Positions 1-7,306 of a stretch of 14,557 bases of DNA are shown here, one piece after another (the stretch's first letter is position 1; every line of letters starts with the position of its first letter). Under the pieces are notes generated by a model. That model was not told the DNA's origin. It ran no database searches and saw only the letters and a program-made list of their open reading frames with translations. The stretch is from contig WJJQ01000037.1 of the NCBI GenBank assembly GCA_014729615.1, positions 1 through 14,557 of the forward strand. The letters are read 5' to 3'. Source of the DNA: Candidatus Peregrinibacteria bacterium (GTDB lineage: Bacteria; Patescibacteriota; Gracilibacteria; UBA1369). A program made the translations under genes and the position numbers.

Positions 1-1087
1 ATAAATGACTGGAATCTCGACCTTGATTTATTAGTTCTTTGTCGGGCTTGGGTGAAGGAAATGCCGTATTGTCCGTAATAATTGGTAACCCCTTTTTTTT
101 GTTTTTCATTCTTTCTTTATTTTTCACTTCTTCAACTTCTGCCGTAATTTTTTCACCGGCTGTCAATCTTATTACATCATCCGGCTTGTAAATCATTGTG
201 CCTTCTTTCATTTCTTCGGTTAAAGGAGCGGTCCCCGGTTCCATCATGTAAAAAACATCATCTATTTGAAATAAAGTTCTAATGTGATTTCCCGTTTCCT
301 GGAAATAAACGTTATTCCATCTCTCCGGATAAAGCTTTTGCAGCAACATTGCCGTGTATCTTGCTCTTGCCTGGCAATTGCCACGTTTCCCCTTGGATTT
401 TCTATCCAGATAAACTGAAACCGAAGTGCTTGTTAATTCATATGCCGGGCCTTTTTCATCTTCCTCCGTGTATGAAACAATTTTGTTTAAAAATTCCCTG
501 GTTGGTTTTACGGGTTTAATTTTTTTTAATTCTTCCACTTCATTGGCAAAAACCTCTTTTGCGTTTGCTATAATTTGGGGATCAACACCCATAATGATTT
601 CTTCTGTTTTAAATACGTAGTCCGTAAAATCAATTTTTTCCCCGTTTTTTAATTTTTCAACAAGCTCTAATTTAAATTGTTTTATTCTTTCAGAATCAAT
701 GCGTTTATTGCGTTCCTCTTGGCGCATTTTTACAGCCATTTTGGCTTTTTCGTAACCTTCCAGAGCTTCTTCACTGACTTGATCCATATATTCCCGAACT
801 TCTTCTTCCGTCATTTGTAATTCCAGATCATCTTCAATTTTTTCGACATAGGCAGGTTTGTTATATTCTGTCACGCCTTCTTTGCTTAAGATTGCAACGG
901 GAGCCGCTTTAATATTTTGTTTTGGATAAAATGACCCCACCATTAAAGGTGTGTGTGCTAAAAGGGAAACGAGTATAGCCTTTTTAAATACGCTTTGCAG
1001 TTTTTCAATTGTTTTATCTGTTTTACTTTTGCTTTCTTTTTTTTCGGAGTTTTTTTGGATTTCCTTTTTTTCTTTTTTGTCAGCCAT
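1..1087 (-). CDS. Partial membrane-anchored or secreted protein with transglutaminase-like core
   Basis: The reading frame is open from the ATG at 1087-1085 to the left edge, giving about 362 residues without a stop. The C-terminus lies outside the window. The first 30 residues are very Lys/Glu/Ser-rich. A hydrophobic stretch follows at about 32-55 (start VFKKAILVSLLAH), probably a signal anchor or uncleaved signal peptide. Residues 75-215 are Glu/Lys-rich and probably helical. The region at 236-286 has the look of a transglutaminase or papain-like core: Cys238 in GNCQARARYTAMLL at the start of a helix, His268 in GNHIRTLFQ, and Glu283 in YMMEPGT where the family normally has Asp. The spacings, 30 residues from Cys to His and 15 from His to the acid, fit that fold. 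The fold is inferred from motif geometry only; the substrate is unknown. An extended -10 promoter lies upstream. The start is the only Met near the promoter and has no Shine-Dalgarno sequence. Confidence 0.8.
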   Translation of the reverse strand, partial: MADKKEKKEIQKNSEKKESKSKTDKTIEKLQSVFKKAILVSLLAHTPLMVGSFYPKQNIKAAPVAILSKEGVTEYNKPAYVEKIEDDLELQMTEEEVREYMDQVSEEALEGYEKAKMAVKMRQEERNKRIDSERIKQFKLELVEKLKNGEKIDFTDYVFKTEEIIMGVDPQIIANAKEVFANEVEELKKIKPVKPTREFLNKIVSYTEEDEKGPAYELTSTSVSVYLDRKSKGKRGNCQARARYTAMLLQKLYPERWNNVYFQETGNHIRTLFQIDDVFYMMEPGTAPLTEEMKEGTMIYKPDDVIRLTAGEKITAEVEEVKNKERMKNKKKGLPIITDNTAFPSPKPDKELINQGRDSSHL

Positions 1088-1113
1088 CAATTAATTTTTA
1101 TTTTTTTCGTAAT

Positions 1114-1142
1114 ATTATATCATTTTTTTCATTTTATGGACA
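1114..1142 (-). promoter_or_regulatory. Extended -10 promoter of the leftmost gene
   Basis: On the minus strand, TATAAT lies at 1119-1114 and is preceded directly by TGA (1122-1120), a full extended -10. The hexamer 17 nt upstream, TGTCCA at 1142-1137, is a weak -35, as often seen with extended -10 elements. Predicted transcription start is near 1107, giving a leader of about 20 nt. Confidence 0.6.
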
Positions 1143-1176
1143 GTTTCTTTATATTCTTTGTTTTAAAAATACATGA

Positions 1177-1205
1177 TTGTCTTAAAATATAATTTATGTT
1201 ATAAT
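1177..1205 (+). promoter_or_regulatory. Sigma-70-type promoter of the 1248-7296 operon
   Basis: TTGTCT (1177-1182) and a perfect TATAAT (1200-1205) are separated by 17 nt. TGT at 1197-1199 completes an extended -10. Predicted start of transcription is near 1212, about 36 nt before the ATG at 1248. It is the only strong promoter seen ahead of the plus-strand gene run. It is divergent from the promoter at 1114-1142, with about 35 bp between the two elements. Confidence 0.75.
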
Positions 1206-1247
1206 AATACAATTAAATGGTCATAATTTATATCTTAACAAAATAAT

Positions 1248-1649
1248 ATGTCCAATATTAATAAGAAAACACCTGAAGAAATAACTTCATGTAAAAGGGA
1301 AAATGCTCCCAGAATAAAAAGCATTTTAAAGAAAGTTCATGCCGGCACGCTTGCCGTTTCTGTGGCTGTTAACTCTCTTTTGGCTATTAGCTGCGGCGAT
1401 ACAACATCTGATCCAAGAGATAAGATTACAATGACCGGTGGTGAAGGTGGATCTGCCGGCGAAATAGGTCAGGGTGGAACAGCCGGGATGGATGAAAAAG
1501 CCACGGCGGGACAAGGCGGTGAAGGTGGTTCCGAGGTAGACGAAGGTTCAATGGGACCGGAAGTAGACGAAGGTTCAATGGGACCGGAAGTAGACGAAGG
1601 TTCAATGGGACCGGAACCTCAAGGATCTCTTGGTCCGGATGGTCAATAG
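1248..1649 (+). CDS. Small repeat-containing putative lipoprotein
   Basis: 133 residues. A basic N-terminal region of about 30 residues leads into a hydrophobic segment (about 33-47) ending in the lipobox-like LLAISC, with Cys49 as the likely lipidated residue. The basic region is long for a lipoprotein signal, but no later Met offers a better start. The mature part is Gly/Glu/Asp-rich and acidic. It starts with GG-x-GG-type low complexity at about 64-94, followed by three back-to-back copies of the 9-residue unit EVDEGSMGP (residues 96-122) and a degenerate fourth copy. Low-complexity Gly-rich tails like this are common in surface lipoproteins. No enzyme domain is visible. It is the first gene after the operon promoter and lies 28 nt before the glycosyltransferase. 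The function is unknown; a surface-exposed spacer or decorated protein is plausible but inferred. Confidence 0.75.
   Translation: MSNINKKTPEEITSCKRENAPRIKSILKKVHAGTLAVSVAVNSLLAISCGDTTSDPRDKITMTGGEGGSAGEIGQGGTAGMDEKATAGQGGEGGSEVDEGSMGPEVDEGSMGPEVDEGSMGPEPQGSLGPDGQ
1533..1613 (+). repeat. Three tandem 27-bp coding repeats
   Basis: Units at 1533-1559, 1560-1586 and 1587-1613 are identical except for one synonymous difference (GAG versus GAA) in the first codon of unit 1. Each encodes EVDEGSMGP. A shorter diverged copy (EPQGSLGP) follows. Near-identity at DNA level suggests recent duplication by slippage or recombination, and copy number may vary between strains. Confidence 0.95.
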
Positions 1650-1677
1650 TATTACAATAAGAAAAATAAACTTTTGA

Positions 1678-2661
1678 ATGCAATTGACACTATGCCTTAT
1701 TGTAAAAAATGAGGCTGACAATCTGAATAAAAACCTTAAAAACTTTGAGCCGGTATATGATGAATTAATAATTGTCGATACCGGCTCTGTTGATGATACA
1801 AAATCGGTTGCGCGAAAATTCGGTGCAAAAGTTTTTGATTTTAAATGGATTGATGATTTTTCCGCGGCGCGAAATTTTGCCTTATCAAAGGCAACTAAAG
1901 AATGGATTATGATGATTGATGCGGACGATTCCATTCAGTTACATGACGCAGTTGGATTGAGAGAGGATTTGCGCGGTATGTCGCAAGATCAATGGGGAGT
2001 GTTATTGCCTTATCATCTTCGGCATTTTGGCGCGAAAAATCCATCTGTGGCTTTTTTGCCAAGAATATGGCGCAAGTCATTAAATGCTCGATATACTTTG
2101 AAAATTCATGAATACCTGGATTTAAAGCCGGAACAAATGAGTCGTTTTTTGCGAAAGGATTATCCGATTACACATACAAAAGCGGATGATTTGTATAGAA
2201 AAAGTTATGATAGAAATATTGCAATTCTTGAGAAAGCACATCAATCTGATCCCGATGAACGGAGGTATGTGTTTTTTTTGGGACATGATAATCATAAAAG
2301 CGGCAGGTTGGAGGAGGCTTTAAAATATTATGCAAAATATGCCAAAATGAAGAATACCAATAGTCATGAACTTAATCGGGTTTTATATTTTTCTGGGAGG
2401 ATTTATCGCGGGCAAAAAAAATTTGATGAATCCATTGAAATGTTTAAGCGCGCTATTGATGCGCAGGACTCATTTGTTGAGCCTTATATAAATATCGCGG
2501 AAATATATGAAAGCAAAGGTGAAATCAAAAAAGCTTTGGAGTATTATTTAAAAGCCATGAAATGTGAAAAACCAAGAACGCATGTATTTATTAATGAGGC
2601 ATTATATGAGGATTATGCCGAAACAAAGGTTATGAAATTATTAGAATCCACCAATGTTTAA
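1678..2661 (+). CDS. Family 2 glycosyltransferase with C-terminal TPRs
   Basis: 327 residues. The N-terminal GT-A domain (1 to about 180) begins with LTLCLIVKNEADNL, typical of GT2 enzymes. It carries the nucleotide-binding DTGSVDDT (34-41), DDFSAARNFAL (59-69) and the metal-binding DXD as DADD (81-84). The C-terminal third (about 196-300) reads as three tetratricopeptide-like helix pairs, for example GRLEEALKYYAKYAK, KKFDESIEMFKRAID and GEIKKALEYYLKAMK. This GT2-TPR arrangement resembles the SunS-like and other surface glycosyltransferases that transfer a sugar from a nucleotide donor to a protein or glycan. The acceptor cannot be read from the sequence. There is no signal peptide, so it is cytosolic. 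It overlaps the DUF4012 gene by 8 nt and follows a small lipoprotein gene. The ATG start sits directly before the first beta strand; no Shine-Dalgarno is present. Confidence 0.88.
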   Translation: MQLTLCLIVKNEADNLNKNLKNFEPVYDELIIVDTGSVDDTKSVARKFGAKVFDFKWIDDFSAARNFALSKATKEWIMMIDADDSIQLHDAVGLREDLRGMSQDQWGVLLPYHLRHFGAKNPSVAFLPRIWRKSLNARYTLKIHEYLDLKPEQMSRFLRKDYPITHTKADDLYRKSYDRNIAILEKAHQSDPDERRYVFFLGHDNHKSGRLEEALKYYAKYAKMKNTNSHELNRVLYFSGRIYRGQKKFDESIEMFKRAIDAQDSFVEPYINIAEIYESKGEIKKALEYYLKAMKCEKPRTHVFINEALYEDYAETKVMKLLESTNV

Positions 2662-4147
2662 GTTACTTTTAAAATTTGTTCGGTGGTTTTTATCCTTCAA
2701 AAAAAGGACTCTATTAATAGTTCTTCAGAATAACAATGAACTGAGATCCGGTGGAGGGTTTATTACTCAGGTGCTTGAAATAACTATGGGAAAATTTTCA
2801 TTTAAGAAAAGAAAACTGGATGTTTTTGAGAATTTGAAAACTGCTGAGGCCGAAAAAGCATCCGGCAAAATGAAAAAACTTTTAAAAATACAAGCAATAC
2901 AATTTAGAGATTGTAATACGGAATTGAAGTTTAGTGAAAATGCAAAAAAAATGATTAAGCTTTACCGTCAAAATTTTTCAGCTAAAAATGTTGCGATGGT
3001 GGTTGCTGTGAATTTTTCATTTATTGAAGATTTACTGGGCGTACTTGGAAAGGTCATGGGGTATACGAAAAAAAATCTATTCTACAAACTTTCCGTTGAT
3101 GTTTCCAATATTGATTTGCACAGTGAAATTGCGAGAAACGTGAGGAAAACTGTCATTACGCGGTTGTTTAATAAATTGTTATTTAGAGCGGGGCTGTTTT
3201 TTTGGAAATGGAGAGCAATGAATAAGTTGCTTAACAAGGCTGTCGAAAATCGGGATATGCAATTTTATTTTGTAGATGGGATTCGTCCCATAAAAAGTTT
3301 ATTGAATGATGTCAAATTTGAGAATGGTGATTATGTTGCCATTGTTGATAATAATTATTTGGGAGTGAAGACAAACAGGTATTTGCAACGCAGGGTAAAC
3401 CGAAAAGTGATGGTTTTGACGGATGAGCGGGGCAATATAAAGCAGGCTAATGTTAATCTTGAAATTGAATTGTTTAATGCAAATAAATTTAATTATCCTC
3501 TGAATGGTGTTTATCAATCAGTGACAAATATTTATGTTCCATATGATGAAGAAAACTTTGAAATCGAAAATAAATTGCTGCCGGGGGAAAGTAAATTAAT
3601 TACAATTAATTATGTATTGGATAAAAATTATTTTGAAAATGAATATGTTTTTAAATACATAAAGCAACCGGGAGTAAAAAACGAATTTTTTTCGGACACT
3701 ATTATATTTCCTTTAAATAAGGCATTGTCTGCTGATAATAAAAAAGTGGTTATAAGGGAAAATACGGCTTTGCTTGATCCGACTCAAATTGAAAAAGATT
3801 TGCGTTATAAAATATTATTAGAGGAGAATTGCAATGAGCCGCGCATTTATTTTCATGAATTAATTGATAAACAAACAATTGAAATTCGTTTTAATGAACC
3901 GGTTAAATTTACTGAGAAAATAAGTCGGATGGCGTTAAAAAGTATGTCGGGTGACAAATATGAAATTACTGAAATTGAAAAAATTCAAAACGGTAGAATT
4001 TATAAGTTGAAAGTGCCGGGATTGCCCAGTGAAAAAAAAGCTTTTTATAGTTTGGAATTGGAGGGCGTTATTAATTACGCGGGTGTTGCTTATAATGGGT
4101 CAGGCAAAAAAGTGACTGTAGTATATAAATCGGATATGTTAAAATAA
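2654..4147 (+). CDS. DUF4012-family protein with Ig-like C-terminal region
   Basis: 497 residues. The family signature appears at once: LLIVLQNNNELRSGGGF (20-36) matches the conserved N-E-L-R-x-x-G-G-F block of DUF4012. Further family-like segments are NVAMVVAVNFSFIEDLLG, the VDG-like stretch around residue 208, GDYVAIVDNNYLGVKTNRY (from 225) and a later YVP segment in YQSVTNIYVPYDEEN. DUF4012 proteins are frequent in Patescibacteria and Actinobacteria near surface polysaccharide genes; their biochemical function is not established. This one has only an amphipathic basic N-terminus (MFKLLLKFVRWFLSF) instead of the long N-terminal TM and helical region usual in the family. Residues from about 390 to the end look like an SbsA-type Ig-like domain (EIRFNEPVKF, then YSLELEGVINYAG); this part is less certain. 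It is translationally coupled to the upstream glycosyltransferase by an 8-nt overlap, which fixes the start. Confidence 0.85.
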   Translation: MFKLLLKFVRWFLSFKKRTLLIVLQNNNELRSGGGFITQVLEITMGKFSFKKRKLDVFENLKTAEAEKASGKMKKLLKIQAIQFRDCNTELKFSENAKKMIKLYRQNFSAKNVAMVVAVNFSFIEDLLGVLGKVMGYTKKNLFYKLSVDVSNIDLHSEIARNVRKTVITRLFNKLLFRAGLFFWKWRAMNKLLNKAVENRDMQFYFVDGIRPIKSLLNDVKFENGDYVAIVDNNYLGVKTNRYLQRRVNRKVMVLTDERGNIKQANVNLEIELFNANKFNYPLNGVYQSVTNIYVPYDEENFEIENKLLPGESKLITINYVLDKNYFENEYVFKYIKQPGVKNEFFSDTIIFPLNKALSADNKKVVIRENTALLDPTQIEKDLRYKILLEENCNEPRIYFHELIDKQTIEIRFNEPVKFTEKISRMALKSMSGDKYEITEIEKIQNGRIYKLKVPGLPSEKKAFYSLELEGVINYAGVAYNGSGKKVTVVYKSDMLK

Positions 4148-4168
4148 TCGGGATTCTAAAAATATTAT

Positions 4169-5149
4169 ATGGACTATTTATTGCTAATTCTAGGTTTGGG
4201 TTTTCTTGTGAAAGGAGCTGATTATCTTGTAGATGGAGCTTCGTCTTTAGCTAAGAAAATGGGTATTTCAACTTTGGTTATTGGCTTAACCATAGTATCC
4301 TTTGGAACGTCCGCTCCGGAGTTGGTTGTAAATATAATGGCTTCCCTGGGAGGGAACAGTGACATTTCACTTGGAAATATAATTGGGAGCAACATAGCGA
4401 ATATATTGCTGATTTTGGGTGTGGCCGCCATGGTTATGTCCTTAAATGTACAACACTCGACAACGTGGAAAGAAATACCGTTTTCCATGTTGGCTTCACT
4501 TGTAATTCTGGCTCTTGCTAACAGAAATTTGCTGGATGGAGTTCCTTTCAGTCAGCTTGGAAGAGTTGATGGATTTTTATTATTGGGATTTTTCGTGATT
4601 TTTCTTTATTACGCCTTTGAAATGGCGCGTGCGGACAGAACAACGCGAAAAGGACGTAAAGAATTGAGACAAGAAACTAAAGATATTCCTTTATTGCCAA
4701 CCTGGAAGATTGTTCTTTTTATTGCGTTGGGAATGTTAGGTTTGTATTTCGGGGGAAGATGGGTTGTAAACGGCGCGGTTTCAATCGCGGGTGATTGGGG
4801 TATTTCTGAATATGTGATTTCAGCCACTATTATCGCTCTGGGAACTTCATTACCGGAACTTGTCACATCGGTGGTCGCGGCATCTAAAAAAGAGGTTGAT
4901 TTGGCAGTGGGAAACGCCGTGGGGTCAAATATTTTTAATATATTTATGGTTCTTGGGGTTACTTCTGTAATTTCGCCTATTCAAATTTCGGATGTTGTGA
5001 ACAAAGATATAATTTTACTCACTACAATAACTTTGCTTTTGTTCGTGTTTATGTTTATGGGACGAAAAATGGTATTACAGAAATGGCAGGGTGGTATTTT
5101 CGTGATTTTTTATTTAGGTTATATTGCCTCACTGGTGATTCGCGGGTAA
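4169..5149 (+). CDS. Sodium/calcium (CaCA family) cation exchanger
   Basis: 326 residues, a normal length for the bacterial YrbG-like branch. About ten hydrophobic segments are visible. The two inverted alpha repeats that form the ion-binding core are complete: GTSAPE at 46-51 followed by GNIIGSN at 69-75, and GTSLPE at 225-230 followed by GNAVGSN at 248-254. The acidic residues Glu51 and Glu230 are the expected cation ligands. The family exchanges cytosolic Ca2+ for external Na+ (or K+/H+) across the inner membrane; the true ion pair here is not certain. The two halves are separated by a basic cytosolic loop near 150-172 (RADRTTRKGRKELR). It lies 21 nt after the DUF4012 gene and 8 nt before msrB, in the same apparent operon. 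No Shine-Dalgarno precedes the ATG. Confidence 0.95.
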   Translation: MDYLLLILGLGFLVKGADYLVDGASSLAKKMGISTLVIGLTIVSFGTSAPELVVNIMASLGGNSDISLGNIIGSNIANILLILGVAAMVMSLNVQHSTTWKEIPFSMLASLVILALANRNLLDGVPFSQLGRVDGFLLLGFFVIFLYYAFEMARADRTTRKGRKELRQETKDIPLLPTWKIVLFIALGMLGLYFGGRWVVNGAVSIAGDWGISEYVISATIIALGTSLPELVTSVVAASKKEVDLAVGNAVGSNIFNIFMVLGVTSVISPIQISDVVNKDIILLTTITLLLFVFMFMGRKMVLQKWQGGIFVIFYLGYIASLVIRG

Positions 5150-5157
5150 GATGAAGT

Positions 5158-5526
5158 ATGCAATTAAACAGTTTAACACCTGAAGAGGAGAAAATTATTA
5201 TTCATAAAGGTACTGAAAGGCCGTTTTCAGGACAATATGATAATTTTTTTGAAGCGGGAGTTTATAAATGTCGCCGCTGTGGTGCTCTTTTATATAAATC
5301 TGATGATAAGTTTAATAGCGGGTGCGGGTGGCCCAGTTTTGATGATGAAATAGAAGGAGCCGTGAAACGTCAGGTGGATGCGGACGGTAGAAGAACTGAA
5401 ATTTTATGTAATACTTGTGGTGCTCATTTAGGGCATGTTTTTGAAGGAGAACAATTGACAGATAAAAATGTGAGGCATTGTGTAAATTCAATTTCATTAA
5501 AATTTGAACCGGATAAAAATGGCTAA
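5158..5526 (+). CDS. msrB: Peptide-methionine (R)-S-oxide reductase MsrB
   Basis: 122 residues, a stand-alone cytosolic MsrB that reduces methionine-R-sulfoxide in proteins. Visible family features are TERPFSGQYDNFFEAGVY (19-36), the structural zinc site formed by two CxxC pairs (Cys38/Cys41 in CRRC and Cys84/Cys87 in CNTC), GCGWPSF with a possible resolving Cys56, HLGHVF (90-95), and the catalytic Cys108 in RHCVNSISL. The usual Tyr before the catalytic Cys is His here. No signal peptide. It starts 8 nt after the exchanger gene and overlaps msrA by 8 nt, so the two stereospecific reductases should be made together. All key residues are present and the gene looks functional. Confidence 0.97.
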   Translation: MQLNSLTPEEEKIIIHKGTERPFSGQYDNFFEAGVYKCRRCGALLYKSDDKFNSGCGWPSFDDEIEGAVKRQVDADGRRTEILCNTCGAHLGHVFEGEQLTDKNVRHCVNSISLKFEPDKNG

Positions 5527-5995
5527 AGCATATTTTGCAGGAGGGTGTTTTTGGGGAGTTGAATTCTATATGAAAAGAATTCCGGGAGTGGTGAATGTGA
5601 TTTCAGGGTACAGCGGCGGAGATGAGGAAAATCCAACTTATGAAGACGTATGTTCAAAAAAAACAGGTCACGCGGAAACGGTCGAGGTTGAATATGACGA
5701 TAAAAAAGTTAAATATGCAGATTTGGTTTGGACTTTTTTCAGGATTCACGATTTCACCCAGGTGAACAGACAAGGCCCGGATATAGGCGTGCAGTATCGT
5801 TCCGAAATATTTTATGTTAATGAAGAACAGCGAATTGACGCGACGGAAATTATTGAAGATTTAAAGGGTAGGGGGTATGATGTAGCAACACAATTGACGC
5901 CCTTTAAAGCATTTTGGCCCGCCGAAGATTATCACCAAAATTACTACGATAAAAAAGGAGGTGAACCATATTGTCATTATCTGCGTAACATTTAA
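5519..5995 (+). CDS. msrA: Peptide-methionine (S)-S-oxide reductase MsrA
   Basis: 158 residues from the ATG at 5519. A TTG at 5504 would add five residues (MNRIK), but the protein then starts atypically; MAKAYFAGGCFWGVE is the classical beginning of MsrA, so 5519 is preferred. The catalytic Cys10 lies in GGCFWG. Other family blocks are GYSGGDEENPTYEDVCSKKTGHAE, FFRIHDFTQVNRQGPDIGVQYRS split over two beta strands, and a C-terminal YHQNYYDKKG followed by PYCHY with a possible resolving Cys. It reduces methionine-S-sulfoxide in the cytosol, complementing MsrB. The first 8 nt overlap the end of msrB (ATGGCTAA, where TAA is the msrB stop). The next gene begins 2 nt after the stop. Confidence 0.97.
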   Translation: MAKAYFAGGCFWGVEFYMKRIPGVVNVISGYSGGDEENPTYEDVCSKKTGHAETVEVEYDDKKVKYADLVWTFFRIHDFTQVNRQGPDIGVQYRSEIFYVNEEQRIDATEIIEDLKGRGYDVATQLTPFKAFWPAEDYHQNYYDKKGGEPYCHYLRNI

Positions 5996-5997
5996 AT

Positions 5998-7296
5998 ATG
6001 AAAAATCATAAAACAATTCGTACAATTGCCTTAATAATTCCGTTGCTTATTACCCTGGGATTTTGGGTTTGGGCTAAAATAGATATGGGGATGAGCATTT
6101 TCAATACAGATTTAGCGGCAAAATATATTGGTCAAATTACGGCACTTTTCGCGATAACACTTTTTTCACTGACTTTTTTGGTTTCGGCTCGTTATAAATG
6201 GATAGAAAAAGTGTTCGGTGGGCTGGATAAGGTGTATAAATATCACGGTACCATTTCAAGATGGGGTTTTGTGTTTATGCTTGCTCATCCAATATTGTTA
6301 GCGGGTAGTTTTATGTTTAGCGCGTCGACTTTGCAACGATATTTTATTCCTTTCGTGTCGTCTGACGTGACTCTAATGTTTGGTATTATAGCTTGGTATT
6401 TGTTTATTACACTGATTTTTATTACAGTATTTCGATTGATCCCTTATCATATCTGGAAAAGGACGCATCAATTGATGGGACTGGCTTATGGCTTTGGTTT
6501 GTACCATGCTTTTTTTATGTATAGCGATGTTAGAGGATTTCTTCCCATGACAATTTTTGTTGGAGTGTTGGGGGTTATTGGAGTTGGTTCATATGTTTAT
6601 AAAGTCTTTTTATATAACTGGATTGGACCGAAATATGAATATAAAATCGTTGAACAAAATAAAAGAAATGATTTGGTTTATGATTTGATTTTGGAGCCCG
6701 CATCCAAAAAAATGAAATTCAAAGCGGGGGAGTTCGTTTTTATGACAGTAAGAGGTAATAAGTCAGTTGGCAAAGAACATCATCCGTTTTCAATTTCTTC
6801 TGATCCTAAAGACGCGAATATTCGTCTTTCATATAAAGTACTTGGTGATTACACAAAAAAATTGGTGAACGCGAAAATAGGGGATAAGGTGTTTTTGTAC
6901 GGTCCTTACGGTGAATTTAATACCGGGAATTTTTCAAAATATAAGAATCAGGTCTGGATTTCGGGTGGAATAGGTATTACTCCTTTTTTGAGTATGTTGA
7001 AAACTGTTGACGGAATGAATGTCAAATTTATTAACAGTAATAAGTCTGAAGATGATTTTGTGTATGAAGATGAAATCAAGCAAAAATCAGATCTAATTGA
7101 TTATTGGCATTATGTTTCAGATAATGAGGGATATTTAAACGCCGAAAAAGTTTTGGATTTTGTTGGTGACTTGAAAGATGATGTTGTTTTTTTATTTTGC
7201 GGGCCAAAAGGTATGATGCATGCATTGAAAAAGCAGCTTGCGGAAAAGGGTGTTTCACCAAAAAAAATTATTTTTGAAGATTTTAGTTTGGTTTGA
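5998..7296 (+). CDS. Ferric-reductase-like membrane flavocytochrome (FAD/NAD(P)H)
   Basis: 432 residues. Six or so TM helices occupy 1-210. The likely bis-haem ligands are His83 and His97 on one helix and His157 and His170 on another, with spacings of 14 and 13 as in the ferric reductase/NADPH oxidase fold. GLDKVYKYHG is typical of the predicted ferric reductase group. The C-terminal half is a ferredoxin-NADP reductase-like module: FAD-binding HPFSISS (262-268), GPYGEF, nucleotide-binding SGGIGITPF (322-330) and CGPKGM (401-406). The protein should move electrons from cytosolic NAD(P)H through FAD and two haems across the membrane, to ferric iron, oxygen or a quinone or periplasmic acceptor. 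It starts 2 nt after msrA, a tight link to methionine sulfoxide repair that recalls the haem-protein MsrQ of the MsrPQ system, although MsrQ lacks the flavin half. The stop is TGA, the only one identified in the window. Confidence 0.92.
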   Translation: MKNHKTIRTIALIIPLLITLGFWVWAKIDMGMSIFNTDLAAKYIGQITALFAITLFSLTFLVSARYKWIEKVFGGLDKVYKYHGTISRWGFVFMLAHPILLAGSFMFSASTLQRYFIPFVSSDVTLMFGIIAWYLFITLIFITVFRLIPYHIWKRTHQLMGLAYGFGLYHAFFMYSDVRGFLPMTIFVGVLGVIGVGSYVYKVFLYNWIGPKYEYKIVEQNKRNDLVYDLILEPASKKMKFKAGEFVFMTVRGNKSVGKEHHPFSISSDPKDANIRLSYKVLGDYTKKLVNAKIGDKVFLYGPYGEFNTGNFSKYKNQVWISGGIGITPFLSMLKTVDGMNVKFINSNKSEDDFVYEDEIKQKSDLIDYWHYVSDNEGYLNAEKVLDFVGDLKDDVVFLFCGPKGMMHALKKQLAEKGVSPKKIIFEDFSLV

Positions 7297-7306
7297 TTTT
7301 CGGTGT

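Noticed and set aside
1533..1613. Tandem repeats considered as a CRISPR array
   Set aside because: The units are directly adjacent, have no spacers, and stay in the reading frame of a coding gene.
1426..1683. Minus-strand open frame with repeated PVPLNLRLL
   Set aside because: It is the antisense of the 27-bp repeat in the lipoprotein gene; the repeat keeps the frame open. No promoter or start context supports it.
5504..5518. TTG start for msrA adding MNRIK
   Set aside because: The ATG at 5519 gives the typical MsrA N-terminus and the same 8-nt overlap geometry as the GT2/DUF4012 pair.
7294..7296. TGA as a recoded sense codon, as in Gracilibacteria
   Set aside because: The flavocytochrome already ends with its normal C-terminus at this TGA, and all other genes are full length under the standard code.
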